Shown: in pieces, positions 9,467 through 17,600 of the stretch
How the letters are laid out: every line of letters begins with the position of its first letter
Numbering within the stretch: position 1 is the stretch's first letter
DNA from: Pseudochelatococcus sp050946405
GTDB taxonomy: Bacteria; Pseudomonadota; Alphaproteobacteria; Rhizobiales; Beijerinckiaceae
Direction of reading: 5' to 3'
DNA: 64,000 bases
Assembly: GCF_050946405.1 (NCBI RefSeq)
Contig: NZ_JBMNUS010000012.1
Span: 81,372 to 145,371, forward strand
Program-made: the position numbers and the translations under genes
The notes under the pieces: generated by a model
What the model saw: the letters and a program-made list of their open reading frames with translations, nothing else
Database searches by the model: none
What the model was told of the DNA's origin: nothing

Positions 9467-10278
9467 CAGGCGGGAGTGGCCTCAGGTGCGAGCTTCCTGC
9501 CTGGAACGATGCTGGTCGAGGTGATGCGCTCGTCGAGAGCCGCGCCGTCGGTCCCATAGATCTGCCGCACCACGGCGTCGTCCAGCTCCTCCGGCGTGCC
9601 GTCGAAGACGATGCGGCCGTTGGCCATGCCGACGATCCGGTCGCAGTAATGGCGCGCGGTGTCGAGCGTGTGCAGATTGCAGATGACGGTGATGCCGTCC
9701 CGCTGGTTGATGTCGCGCAGCGCGTCCATCACCACCTTCGCGTTGAGCGGATCGAGCGAGGCGATCGGCTCATCCGCCAGAATGATCCGCGGCTCCTGAA
9801 GCAGGGTGCGGGCGATCGCGACGCGCTGCTGCTGGCCGCCGGAAAGCGTATCCGCGCGCTGCAAGGCCACTTCCGCGATGCCCAGCCGCTCCAGCGCGCG
9901 CAGCGCGAGCGTCCGCTCGGCGTCGGTGAAGGTCTTGGTGAGCGAGCGCCACAGCGGCACGTGATTGAGGCGGCCGGTGAGCACGTTGGTGAGCACGTCG
10001 AGCCGGTTGACCAGGTTGAACTGTTGGAAGATCATCGCCGCGCGCGAGCGCCAGTTGCGCAGCGCCGCGCCGCGCAGGCGGGTGATGTCCGCATCCTCGA
10101 ACAGGATGCGCCCTTCGGTGGGATCGATCAGCCGGTTGATCATGCGCAGCAGCGTGGACTTGCCGGCGCCGGAGCGCCCGATGACGCCCACCATGCTGCC
10201 GACCGGAATCTCGACCCGCGCATCGGCCACCGCAGCCTTGTCGCCAAATCGCCTTGTCACGCCATCAATGATCAGCAC
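9466..10278 (-). CDS. phnC: PhnC, phosphonate ABC transporter ATPase
   Basis: The 270-residue protein has Walker A GRSGAGKST, Q-loop IFQQFNLV, signature LSGGQQQR, Walker B IILADEP and the switch His in NLHTLD. This is a standard PhnC ATPase that energises import through the PhnE pair. The start is a GTG at 10278 with GAGGA about 9 bases upstream; a nearby ATG is out of frame. It is the first gene of the phn operon. Confidence 0.95.
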   Translation of the reverse strand: MLIIDGVTRRFGDKAAVADARVEIPVGSMVGVIGRSGAGKSTLLRMINRLIDPTEGRILFEDADITRLRGAALRNWRSRAAMIFQQFNLVNRLDVLTNVLTGRLNHVPLWRSLTKTFTDAERTLALRALERLGIAEVALQRADTLSGGQQQRVAIARTLLQEPRIILADEPIASLDPLNAKVVMDALRDINQRDGITVICNLHTLDTARHYCDRIVGMANGRIVFDGTPEELDDAVVRQIYGTDGAALDERITSTSIVPGRKLAPEATPA

Positions 10279-10306
10279 CGCTCATGTCCTCATGTCGCTA
10301 CCCGCC

Positions 10307-10351
10307 ACGACAGATGCGTTGTGACAGTGTTGCGCAACACAACGATGACAA
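10307..10351 (-). promoter_or_regulatory. Candidate Pho-type operator upstream of phnC
   Basis: On the minus strand three TGTCA-like heptamers precede phnC: TTGTCAT (10351-10345), CTGTCAC (10327-10321) and CTGTCGT (10313-10307). They resemble Pho-box half sites (CTGTCAT), but the spacings of 24 and 14 bases are not the canonical 11. A perfect 14-base palindrome GTGTTGCGCAACAC lies at 10327-10340. PhoB control would make sense for a phosphonate transporter. Confidence 0.3.
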
Positions 10352-10419
10352 TCGGCACCGGAACCGCCCATCCGTGTCGGAAGTCTTCCACGGACGGCCA
10401 GGAAATCAACCGTCCCGCA

Positions 10420-11790
10420 TCAGCCGCCGATACCGAGCGACTTGAGCTTGCGGTGCAGTGCCGAACGCTCCATGCCGATGAACTCGGCGGTGCGCGACAC
10501 ATTCCCCGAAAAGCGGTTGATCTGGGCGATCAGGTACTCGCGCTCGAAAATCTCGCGCGCGTCGCGCAGGGTGAGGCTCATCAGCTTCTCGCCGCCCGCG
10601 CCCGCGGGCGTGGTGGGCACCAGCGTGCCGATTTCGGCCGGCAGCATGTCCGCCGTGATGGCGGCGTCGGGCTCGCCGCCGGCCAGGATCATCAGCCGCT
10701 CGACATTGTTGCGCAACTGGCGCACGTTGCCCGGCCAGTCGTGGGACTGGAGCACCGCCAGCGCATCATCGGCGATGGCGCGCCGCGGCAGGCCCGTCGC
10801 CTGCGAGATCTGGTCCATGAAGAAGGTGATCAGTTCCGGCACGTCCTCGCGGTGCTCGGCGAGCGAGGGCACCCGGATCGGCACCACGCTGAGCCGATGA
10901 TAGAGATCCTCGCGGAAGCGCTCTTGCGCGATCTCGTGCGCGAGGTCGCGGCCGGTGGAGGCGACGATGCGCACATCGACATGCACCCGCGCCGTGCCGC
11001 CCACGCGCTGAAAGTTCTGGTCGACGAGCACGCGCAGGATGCGGCTTTGCGTCTCGCGCGGCATGTCCGCGACTTCATCTATATAAAGCGTGCCGCCGTG
11101 GGCCTCTTCCAGCGCGCCCACGCGCCGCCCGCGCCCGTCGCCGCTCTCGACGCCGAAAAGCTCCTGCTCCATGATGTCGGGCGTGATGGTGGCGGCGTTG
11201 ATCACGACGAAGGGCGCCGACGCCCGGCTGGACATGGTGTGGATGGTGCGCGCGACCAGCTCCTTGCCCGCTCCGGGCGCGCCGGTGATCAGCACGCGGG
11301 CGTTGGTGGGGGCCACGCGCTCCACGGTGAGGCGAAGCTGGTTGATGGCGGCGGAATGGCCCACGATGCGGCTGGCCTGCACGGAGCGCGCGCGCAGATC
11401 CTTCACCTCCCGGCGCAGGCGCGACGCCTCCAGCGCGCGTTCCGCCACCAGCACGAGGCGGTCGGCCTTGAACGGTTTCTCGATGAAATCGTAGGCCCCG
11501 CGCCGGATCGCGGAGACGGCCGTCTCGATATTGCCATGGCCGGAAATCATGACGACCGGCAGCTCGGGATTGTTTTCCTTGACGATATCGAGCACCTGCA
11601 ACCCGTCCAGCCGGCTGCCCTGCAACCAGATGTCGAGGAAGACCAGATGCGGGCGGCGTGCCTCGATGGCCGCCAGCGCCTCGTCGGAACTGCCCGCCGT
11701 GCGCGCCCGGTGGCCTTCGTCCTCCAGAATACCCGCGACGAGATCGCGGATGTCCGCCTCGTCGTCGACGATGAGAATGTCAGCGCTCAT
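10420..11790 (-). CDS. ntrX: NtrX, response regulator of the NtrYX two-component system
   Basis: The start ATG at 11790 overlaps the end of ntrY by 11 bases; the protein is 456 residues. An N-terminal receiver domain (ILIVDDEADIRDLV, phospho-acceptor at about Asp53 in VFLDIWL) is followed by an AAA+ domain with Walker A GAPGAGKE and GGTLYIDEVADMP. A Fis-type helix-turn-helix closes it (FSGNVSRTAEFIGMERSALH). The GAFTGA loop that sigma-54 activators use is absent, as in known alphaproteobacterial NtrX, so it may not be a classical sigma-54 activator. Roles in nitrogen, redox and envelope control are known for the family. Confidence 0.93.
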   Translation of the reverse strand: MSADILIVDDEADIRDLVAGILEDEGHRARTAGSSDEALAAIEARRPHLVFLDIWLQGSRLDGLQVLDIVKENNPELPVVMISGHGNIETAVSAIRRGAYDFIEKPFKADRLVLVAERALEASRLRREVKDLRARSVQASRIVGHSAAINQLRLTVERVAPTNARVLITGAPGAGKELVARTIHTMSSRASAPFVVINAATITPDIMEQELFGVESGDGRGRRVGALEEAHGGTLYIDEVADMPRETQSRILRVLVDQNFQRVGGTARVHVDVRIVASTGRDLAHEIAQERFREDLYHRLSVVPIRVPSLAEHREDVPELITFFMDQISQATGLPRRAIADDALAVLQSHDWPGNVRQLRNNVERLMILAGGEPDAAITADMLPAEIGTLVPTTPAGAGGEKLMSLTLRDAREIFEREYLIAQINRFSGNVSRTAEFIGMERSALHRKLKSLGIGG

Positions 11791-14095
11791 GCCCTGGCTC
11801 CCGGTTCTCGCCGCCGACCCTCTCATAGGGCCGGACAGGCTCGGTTGATGCCGCCACCTTTTCCGGCGCGGCCTGCCGCCCCGCCGTGCCCTGCAGGGGC
11901 AACCACAGCACGACGCGCCCGCCGCGCCCGCCAGGCGCGTCGAGAAGCTGGATGCCCCCGCCGTGGTCCTCGAGGATCTTGCCGACGATGGCGAGGCCAA
12001 GGCCGGTGCCTCCCTCCCGCGTGGTCATGTAGGGTTCGAGCAGCCGGTGGCGGTTCTCGCGCGGAAAACCCTTGCCGTTGTCCGTCACCTCGATGACGAC
12101 GCGGTCCGCCTCGCGCCGGACGGCGACCGTGATGCGGCCGGCCCCGCGCTCGGCCTCCGGCACGGCCTTGACCGCCTCGGTGGCGTTCTTGACGATGTTG
12201 GTCAGCGCCTGCGACAGCAGCCGGCGGTCGAAATGGGCGACGATCGGCGCTTCCGGCAGCTCCTGCGCGAACACGATGTCGGGAGAGCCGACATGCATCA
12301 GGAACAGCACCTGCCGCACCGTCTCCACGATATCCTCATCCGCCTGCGCGGGCTTGGGCATCCGCGCGAAGGAGGAGAACTCGTCCACCATGCGCTTGAT
12401 GTCGTCGACCTGGCGCACGATGGTTTCCACGCATTGGTCGAACACCTGCCGGTCCTCGGTGATCACCTTGCCGTATTTGCGCCGGATGCGCTCGGCCGAC
12501 AACTGGATGGGGGTCAGCGGGTTCTTGATCTCGTGCGCGATGCGCCGCGCCACGTCCGCCCATGCGGCGGTGCGCTGGGCGGAAACGAGCCCGGTGATGT
12601 CGTCGAGCGTGATGACGAACCCGCGATCCTCGCCTTCGTCCTTCTCGCTGGTGACGCGCACGTTCAGCATGCGCTCGTCGCGCCCGCCGCGCGCCAGCGA
12701 CACCTGCCCCTGCGACACCTGCCCCTGCGCCAGCGCGCGCCCCTGCGCCTGCGCGCGGCGCACGCTTTCCAGCGCCTCCGTGACCAGATCGGCGATTTCG
12801 GGAATGACCTCGGCGGCCGGGCGGCCGATCAGCTCCGCCGCCGGGGTGCCGATCAGCGCCTCGGCCGAGCGGTTGACGATGTTGACGATGCCCTCGCCGT
12901 CCGTGCCGATGACGCCCGCCGAGACGCCGGCGAGCACCGCCTCCGTGAACCGCCGGCGCTGGTCGATCACCTCGTTGGCGGCCACGAGCCCGTCGTGCTG
13001 CTGGCGCAGCTCCGTGGTCATCTTGTTGAACGTGGTGCTGAGATGGCCCAGATCGCCCTCCGTCCGCAGCACCGGCACGCGCACGTAGAAGTTTCCGCTC
13101 GCCACCTGATCCGTGGCGTGGATGAGGCGGCGGATGGGCGACACAAGCCTGTTGGCGAGACTGAGCCCGAACCAGACCGCCGACAGCAGCACGATCAGCG
13201 CCACCAGCGCGAACATCAGCGCGAAGACGACCTGGATCGTGACCTTCTTTTCCTCGAGCGCCTGATAATACGCCACCCCCACCTCCGCCACGGCGGGAAA
13301 CTCCACCGCCCGCGGGTCGACGGGCCGGGCGACGTAGAGCAACGTCTCTTCCTCCCATTCCAGACGCAGGATGGAGCGGAAAAGATTGCCGGATTGGGGA
13401 ATGAGGCAGATCGGATCGCGCGAATTGGCCGATTCGATGTCGTCCGGGCTCGGGCCGGGCAGCCGCTCGTTCTCGTCCGCGTCGACGCGCTCGACGATGG
13501 TGCCGTCCGGCTTCACCAGCATGGCGACCGGAAAGCCGAGAAAAGTGGCGCGCGAGCGCAGGAAATCCTGAAACAGCTTGCGGTCGGCCCGGTAGAGCAC
13601 CAGCGCGCGATTGAGGTCGGCGGCCATCAGGTCCGTCTCGCGGGCCAGATTCCGGCATTGGCTCTCGCGATAGGCGTCGGCGATTTCCGACGTGTTGGCG
13701 ATCAGCGCCTTCAACGAATTGGTGAACCAGGGATCGAGCCCGCGCTCCAGCGTGATCGAGGCGACGACAGCCACCAGCACGGCGGGAAACGCCGCGACGA
13801 GGCTGAACAGCGAGACGATGCGCACATGCAGGCCCGCCGCAGCCGCCCCGGCCCGGCGCGCCCGCACGATCGCCCACGTCTCCCACACCACGATGCCCGC
13901 GAGCAGCGCCACCAGAATGCCGTTGCTGACCAGCGCCCACACCACCACGGAATGCGTGGGCAGGATCGGCGTCAGCCCGGCGAGCACGAGAAAGGTGGCC
14001 AGCGCCGAGCACAGCCCCAGCCCCACCGCCACGGTGCCGAGGATGCCCGAGACGCGCGCCTCGCGCTTGCGCCGTTTCTCCGTAACCTGAACCAA
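11780..14095 (-). CDS. ntrY: NtrY, membrane sensor histidine kinase
   Basis: The best start is a TTG at 14095 (VQVTEKRRKRE follows) with GAGGG about 10 bases upstream, giving 771 residues. The frame stays open far upstream only because it shadows the methyltransferase gene. Three or four helices lie in the first 110 residues, then a periplasmic domain, another helix, HAMP, a PAS domain, and HisKA/HATPase with the H-box RRIAHEIKNPLTPIQLSAER and G-boxes DNGKGFP and GGTGLGLAI. It phosphorylates NtrX. A 15-base tandem repeat inserts QGQVSQGQVS between PAS and kinase. Confidence 0.92.
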   Translation of the reverse strand: MVQVTEKRRKREARVSGILGTVAVGLGLCSALATFLVLAGLTPILPTHSVVVWALVSNGILVALLAGIVVWETWAIVRARRAGAAAAGLHVRIVSLFSLVAAFPAVLVAVVASITLERGLDPWFTNSLKALIANTSEIADAYRESQCRNLARETDLMAADLNRALVLYRADRKLFQDFLRSRATFLGFPVAMLVKPDGTIVERVDADENERLPGPSPDDIESANSRDPICLIPQSGNLFRSILRLEWEEETLLYVARPVDPRAVEFPAVAEVGVAYYQALEEKKVTIQVVFALMFALVALIVLLSAVWFGLSLANRLVSPIRRLIHATDQVASGNFYVRVPVLRTEGDLGHLSTTFNKMTTELRQQHDGLVAANEVIDQRRRFTEAVLAGVSAGVIGTDGEGIVNIVNRSAEALIGTPAAELIGRPAAEVIPEIADLVTEALESVRRAQAQGRALAQGQVSQGQVSLARGGRDERMLNVRVTSEKDEGEDRGFVITLDDITGLVSAQRTAAWADVARRIAHEIKNPLTPIQLSAERIRRKYGKVITEDRQVFDQCVETIVRQVDDIKRMVDEFSSFARMPKPAQADEDIVETVRQVLFLMHVGSPDIVFAQELPEAPIVAHFDRRLLSQALTNIVKNATEAVKAVPEAERGAGRITVAVRREADRVVIEVTDNGKGFPRENRHRLLEPYMTTREGGTGLGLAIVGKILEDHGGGIQLLDAPGGRGGRVVLWLPLQGTAGRQAAPEKVAASTEPVRPYERVGGENREPGHER

Positions 14096-14167
14096 GCCGC
14101 CGCCGCCCTCACGCCAGCAGGACCACGCCGCAGCCGCGCCACCGGCAACCCGATTCGCGGCAATGGT

Positions 14168-14196
14168 GTATCCGTACAACACTGTTGTATGGATAC
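14168..14196. promoter_or_regulatory. 14-base inverted repeat upstream of ntrY
   Basis: GTATCCGTACAACA and TGTTGTATGGATAC form a 14-base inverted repeat around a single central base with one mismatch. It lies between the methyltransferase stop (14224) and the ntrY start (14095), both on the minus strand. The size, symmetry and low GC fit an operator for a dimeric regulator of the GntR or TetR type. It is less like a terminator, as no T tract follows. Confidence 0.5.
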
Positions 14197-14223
14197 GACA
14201 ACCCGCCGCTCCTGTCAGCAGTT

Positions 14224-15693
14224 TTATTGATCGCCAGAGTGGTTCGGAACGTCGAGACGGTTCGGGTCGCCGTGTTCGTCGATGACCTGCATGACGCGGA
14301 AGCCGAGATCGGCTTTCGCGCCGTCGCCCGTCAGCGCCGCCGCCGTGCGCCGCAGCCGCTCCAGCGTGACGGCGAACATGGTGGGAAAGCCGGCTTCCCA
14401 TGCCGATGACGTCCGCCAGCCGCCGCCGGCGCGGGGCTGGCGCGTGGGCTCGGGGGATTGCACGAGGATGAAGCGGCGCCGGAAGCCGGCGGCGATATCC
14501 GCCCGCCACAGGCCATGCGCCGTGGAGCCGGAGCCGGCGAAAAAATCCATCACCGCATCGCCGTCTTCCGTCACCATGTCGATCAGGTAGGCCATGAGGC
14601 CGGAGGGTTTGGGATAGGGCATGACATCGGCCCCGAACAGCGCCCGCAGTTCCGCCGTTCCGTCTTCGTTGGTGGGCACGCCGTTGGTGCGGTAGGAAAG
14701 CAGGCTCGCGGTCTTCTTGCGCGCCTGCGACCGGCTCACGAGATTGGGCCGGAAGGGGACCTTGCGGATGGTGATCCGCGCGCCCTCCGCCACGAGGGCA
14801 TCGAGCGTCGCCTGTGCATAGCGCCATTCGCCCTTCAGCCGGAAGGCGTTGCGATTCGCGCCGTCGCGGATTTCCACCGCGTCGAGCAGTTCGGTGACGA
14901 TGTTGCCGGCGGACATGTCCTGCGGCGCAATGAGGCCGTCGCCGCAGCCGAACGAGACGGACGCAGCGGGAAACGTCAGCACCTGCAAGCCGTTCCCTGC
15001 ATTGTTGAACGGATATTTCTTCCCCGACGTCACGGAGCCGGCCGTAAAGGCGGGGGCCCTGGCGCGGTCGCGGGCGAAGCAGACGATGAACTCCGTCACC
15101 CGGCCCATGCGCGCATCGAGAAACGACGGCTTCTTCTTCCGCTCCCAGATCAGATGTCCGCAGAAATTCTCGTCGCCGAAGATCTCGCGGCCGATCTGCG
15201 TCAGGCTGTCCAGTTCCTCGTCGCCGATGCTGATGAAGATCAGCCCGTCGTCGCGCAGCATTTCGCGCGCAAGCACGAGACGAGGGTACATCATCGACAG
15301 CCATGCGGCATGCGGCCGCAACCACACGGGCGCCCGCTCCGCATCCGGGATGCCCGGATCGGCCGCACGAAAATCGTCGCGATAGGGCAGGGGCCTGCCG
15401 GTGTTGTAGGGCGGATCGATGTAGACGAGCTTCACGCTGCCGGCATGGTCCGCCAGCAGCAGCTTGAGAGCGTCGAGATTGTCGCCCTCGATCAGCAGGT
15501 TGCGCGTGGCGTGCGGGGAAAGGCCGGCCTCCGGCGCGTCGCGCAGGCGAAGCGGCGTCGGCGTGCGGGCGGCGCGGCGGGCCTCCGCCTTGCCGGGCCA
15601 GATCAGGCCGAAAGCGGGCAGGGAATCGCTCTCCGGCGCGTCGTCAGGCGATCGAACATTCACGCGGAGCGGTCTCCCGCCGCCGGCCACCAT
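14224..15693 (-). CDS. Site-specific DNA methyltransferase, type III Mod-like (orphan)
   Basis: The 489-residue protein carries motif IV DPPYNTG near residue 95 and motif I FFAGSGSTAHG near residue 385, the order of beta-class amino-methyltransferases. NLLIEGDNLDALKLL is typical of Mod subunits of type III systems (adenine-N6). No Res endonuclease gene is adjacent, so it looks like an orphan. It is distinct from the shorter cell-cycle methylase CcrM. Start uncertain: ATG at 15693 lacks a clear ribosome site; a GTG at 15663 has GGAG upstream. Confidence 0.87.
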   Translation of the reverse strand: MVAGGGRPLRVNVRSPDDAPESDSLPAFGLIWPGKAEARRAARTPTPLRLRDAPEAGLSPHATRNLLIEGDNLDALKLLLADHAGSVKLVYIDPPYNTGRPLPYRDDFRAADPGIPDAERAPVWLRPHAAWLSMMYPRLVLAREMLRDDGLIFISIGDEELDSLTQIGREIFGDENFCGHLIWERKKKPSFLDARMGRVTEFIVCFARDRARAPAFTAGSVTSGKKYPFNNAGNGLQVLTFPAASVSFGCGDGLIAPQDMSAGNIVTELLDAVEIRDGANRNAFRLKGEWRYAQATLDALVAEGARITIRKVPFRPNLVSRSQARKKTASLLSYRTNGVPTNEDGTAELRALFGADVMPYPKPSGLMAYLIDMVTEDGDAVMDFFAGSGSTAHGLWRADIAAGFRRRFILVQSPEPTRQPRAGGGWRTSSAWEAGFPTMFAVTLERLRRTAAALTGDGAKADLGFRVMQVIDEHGDPNRLDVPNHSGDQ

Positions 15694-15800
15694 GGCAATG
15701 CATCATGAAAACACGCCATATGAAAATACGCCATGAAAACCCGGCAAGGAACTCGGTCGGGGAATCCGGGCAAGGAACCCTGGCAAGAGAACTCAGTAAG

Positions 15801-15831
15801 AAAACGGCCCCCGGAGCGTATCCGGGAGCCG
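15801..15831 (-). terminator. Intrinsic terminator of rpmJ
   Basis: On the minus strand CGGCTCCCGGA pairs with TCCGGGGGCCG across a TACGC loop (one mismatch), followed by TTTTC. It lies about 50 bases past the rpmJ stop and is a standard intrinsic terminator. Confidence 0.8.
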
Positions 15832-15878
15832 TCAGACTTCACGCACATCCTGCCTCGCGCACGAGGAAAGCGGGGGCA

Positions 15879-16004
15879 TCAACCCTGACGCGCCTTGTAG
15901 CGCTTCTGCGTCTTGTTGATGATGTACACACGGCCCTTGCGACGCACGAGCTGGTTGTCGCGATGACGGCCGCGGATCGACTTCAGCGAATTGCGAATTT
16001 TCAT
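15879..16004 (-). CDS. rpmJ: 50S ribosomal protein L36
   Basis: The small frame encodes 41 residues, MKIRNSLKSIRGRHRDNQ to KTQKRYKARQG, which is the alphaproteobacterial L36 of the zinc-free type (no Cys ligands). It is a component of the large ribosomal subunit. It stands alone, with its own promoter at 16117-16145 and terminator at 15801-15831. Confidence 0.95.
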   Translation of the reverse strand: MKIRNSLKSIRGRHRDNQLVRRKGRVYIINKTQKRYKARQG

Positions 16005-16116
16005 CGAACCGTTCTCCGCCCGGCCCAGCGCATGGCCTGCCGGTCAAAAAAATAACAATTCCCGCGCGCCGCATGTGCTGCGGCACCGGGAGGCTTCCGC
16101 TCATTTCAGAGCATGG

Positions 16117-16145
16117 TTCCTAGCGGTCCAGCCGCTTCCGGTCAA
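16117..16145 (-). promoter_or_regulatory. Sigma-70-type promoter of rpmJ
   Basis: On the minus strand TTGACC (16145-16140) and TAGGAA (16122-16117) are separated by 17 bases, about 110 bases upstream of rpmJ. The rest of the 322-base gap 16005-16326 shows no gene; the promoter of the rightward metallo-beta-lactamase gene should also lie there. Confidence 0.6.
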
Positions 16146-16326
16146 GTCCGATTTGCCGGCTTGCCGCAATATCCACGCCCTCCGCGCGTCGCGCAAGCAA
16201 AACGGAATCGTGAAAGGCGTCATTATACCGAGGAACGGCCTCACGGTGCCGATTCGTGTATCCTGTCCGCTCCCGCTGACCCGCATGGCCGATGCCGTGT
16301 CGCATCTGCCTTATCGGAGCCGTTCC

Positions 16327-17325
16327 ATGACAGCCGAAAATCATACGCAAAACCTGTGCACCCGCCGCAATCTGATGGTGGGCTCGACGCTGGCGATCGC
16401 CGGCCTGGCCATGCCGCAGATCATGACACGCGCCGCGCAGGCCGAGACGCCGCGCGCGAGCGCGGACGCGCCCGGCTTCCGGCGCATCCGTATCGGCGAT
16501 TTCGAGGTCGTCACGCTGCTCGACGGCAAGCGGGCGGCCGACGGGCCTCACCCCATCTTCGGCGCGGACCAGACGCCGGAAACGGTCGGGGCCCTGTTGC
16601 GCGAGAATTTCCTGCCCGAGAATCGCTTCGTCACCGGTTTCGCGCCCGTGCTCGTGAATACGGGGAGCGACCTCGTCCTGTTCGATACCGGCTTCGGCGC
16701 GGATGGGCGCGGCAACGGGCTGGGGCAGCTTGAGGCCAATCTGCGGGCGGCCGGCTATACGCCGGATGCGATCACCATTGTGGTTCTGACGCATCTTCAC
16801 GGCGACCACATCAACGGGCTCACCGGCGGCGGCAATCCGTCCTTCCCCAACGCCCGCTATGTCGTCGGGCAGATCGAGTACGATTTCTGGACCGATTCCG
16901 CCAGGGCGGGAACGCCGGCGGAGAACAATGCCAAGGCGGTGCAGGCGAAAGTCGTGCCATTTGCCGAGAAGACCACGTTCATCAAGGCGGGCGACAATGT
17001 CGTCAGCGGCATCACCAGCATCGCGGCCTTCGGGCATACGCCGGGGCATCTGGCCTTCCACCTTCAATCCGCCGGCAAGCAGATACTGCTCACGGCCGAC
17101 ACGGCGAATCATTATGTCGTGTCGCTGCAACGTCCCGACTGGCATGTCGCCTACGATATCGACAAGGCGCAAGCCGCCGCGACACGCAAGAAAATATTCG
17201 ACCGGATCGCGACCGACCGCTTGCCGTTCATCGGCTATCATTTCCCGTTTCCGTCGATCGGTTTCGTGGAAAAGGCGGAAACGGGCTATCGCTACGTTCC
17301 GGCAAGCTATCAGTTCGATCTTTAG
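16327..17325 (+). CDS. Tat-exported metallo-beta-lactamase-fold hydrolase
   Basis: I start at the ATG at 16327 because it opens a twin-arginine signal (TRRNLMVGSTLAIAGLAM, cleavage near AQAE); the longer frame upstream is not needed. The mature enzyme has the metal motif THLHGDHINGL, LLTADTANHY and a late GYHFPFPSIG, as in the lactonase/organophosphate-hydrolase branch of the family. Quorum-signal lactonase or phosphotriesterase-like activity is possible, but the substrate cannot be read from sequence. Length 332 residues, periplasmic. Confidence 0.85.
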   Translation: MTAENHTQNLCTRRNLMVGSTLAIAGLAMPQIMTRAAQAETPRASADAPGFRRIRIGDFEVVTLLDGKRAADGPHPIFGADQTPETVGALLRENFLPENRFVTGFAPVLVNTGSDLVLFDTGFGADGRGNGLGQLEANLRAAGYTPDAITIVVLTHLHGDHINGLTGGGNPSFPNARYVVGQIEYDFWTDSARAGTPAENNAKAVQAKVVPFAEKTTFIKAGDNVVSGITSIAAFGHTPGHLAFHLQSAGKQILLTADTANHYVVSLQRPDWHVAYDIDKAQAAATRKKIFDRIATDRLPFIGYHFPFPSIGFVEKAETGYRYVPASYQFDL

Positions 17326-17556
17326 AAGGAATCGGAAGGTTTGCTCTGATTTCTTGATTTGAAGCATCCTTGTCGACCATAGGAATGCGCACCTTTCTGG
17401 ACGATGCTCCTCGCGGAGGCGTACTGGCGCGAACCGAATCGGGATGTCGGCGCTTTTCGTTTGAGTGCCGACGCCGCTTCGCAACGCTCTCTGGTCGGCC
17501 CGATCTCATCCGGCACTGTAAAATGACGGGCATTTCATTGACCTTCCGGTTTCGAT

Positions 17557-17584
17557 AAAGTAGGTAGCCCGGTATACCTCCTTT
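17557..17584. promoter_or_regulatory. Operator-like inverted repeat upstream of tetR
   Basis: AAAGTAGGTA and TACCTCCTTT form 10-base arms with one mismatch around an 8-base centre (28 bases in all). The right arm touches the tetR ribosome site GGAGGG at 17585-17590. Position and symmetry fit an autoregulatory site for the TetR protein encoded next. Confidence 0.6.
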
Positions 17585-17600
17585 GGAGGGATTTTATGAA

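Noticed and set aside
10327..10340. Operator for NtrX at the GTGTTGCGCAACAC palindrome
   Set aside because: Symmetry alone gives no link to NtrX, and the palindrome also lies within the candidate Pho region.
9403..12096. An 897-codon plus-strand frame across phnC and ntrX
   Set aside because: The His/Arg/Ala-rich translation has no family features, while the minus strand encodes clear PhnC and NtrX.
14095..15325. N-terminal extension of ntrY through the methyltransferase region
   Set aside because: The frame is open by chance; the extension is the out-of-frame methyltransferase sequence, and a TTG with a ribosome site starts NtrY normally.
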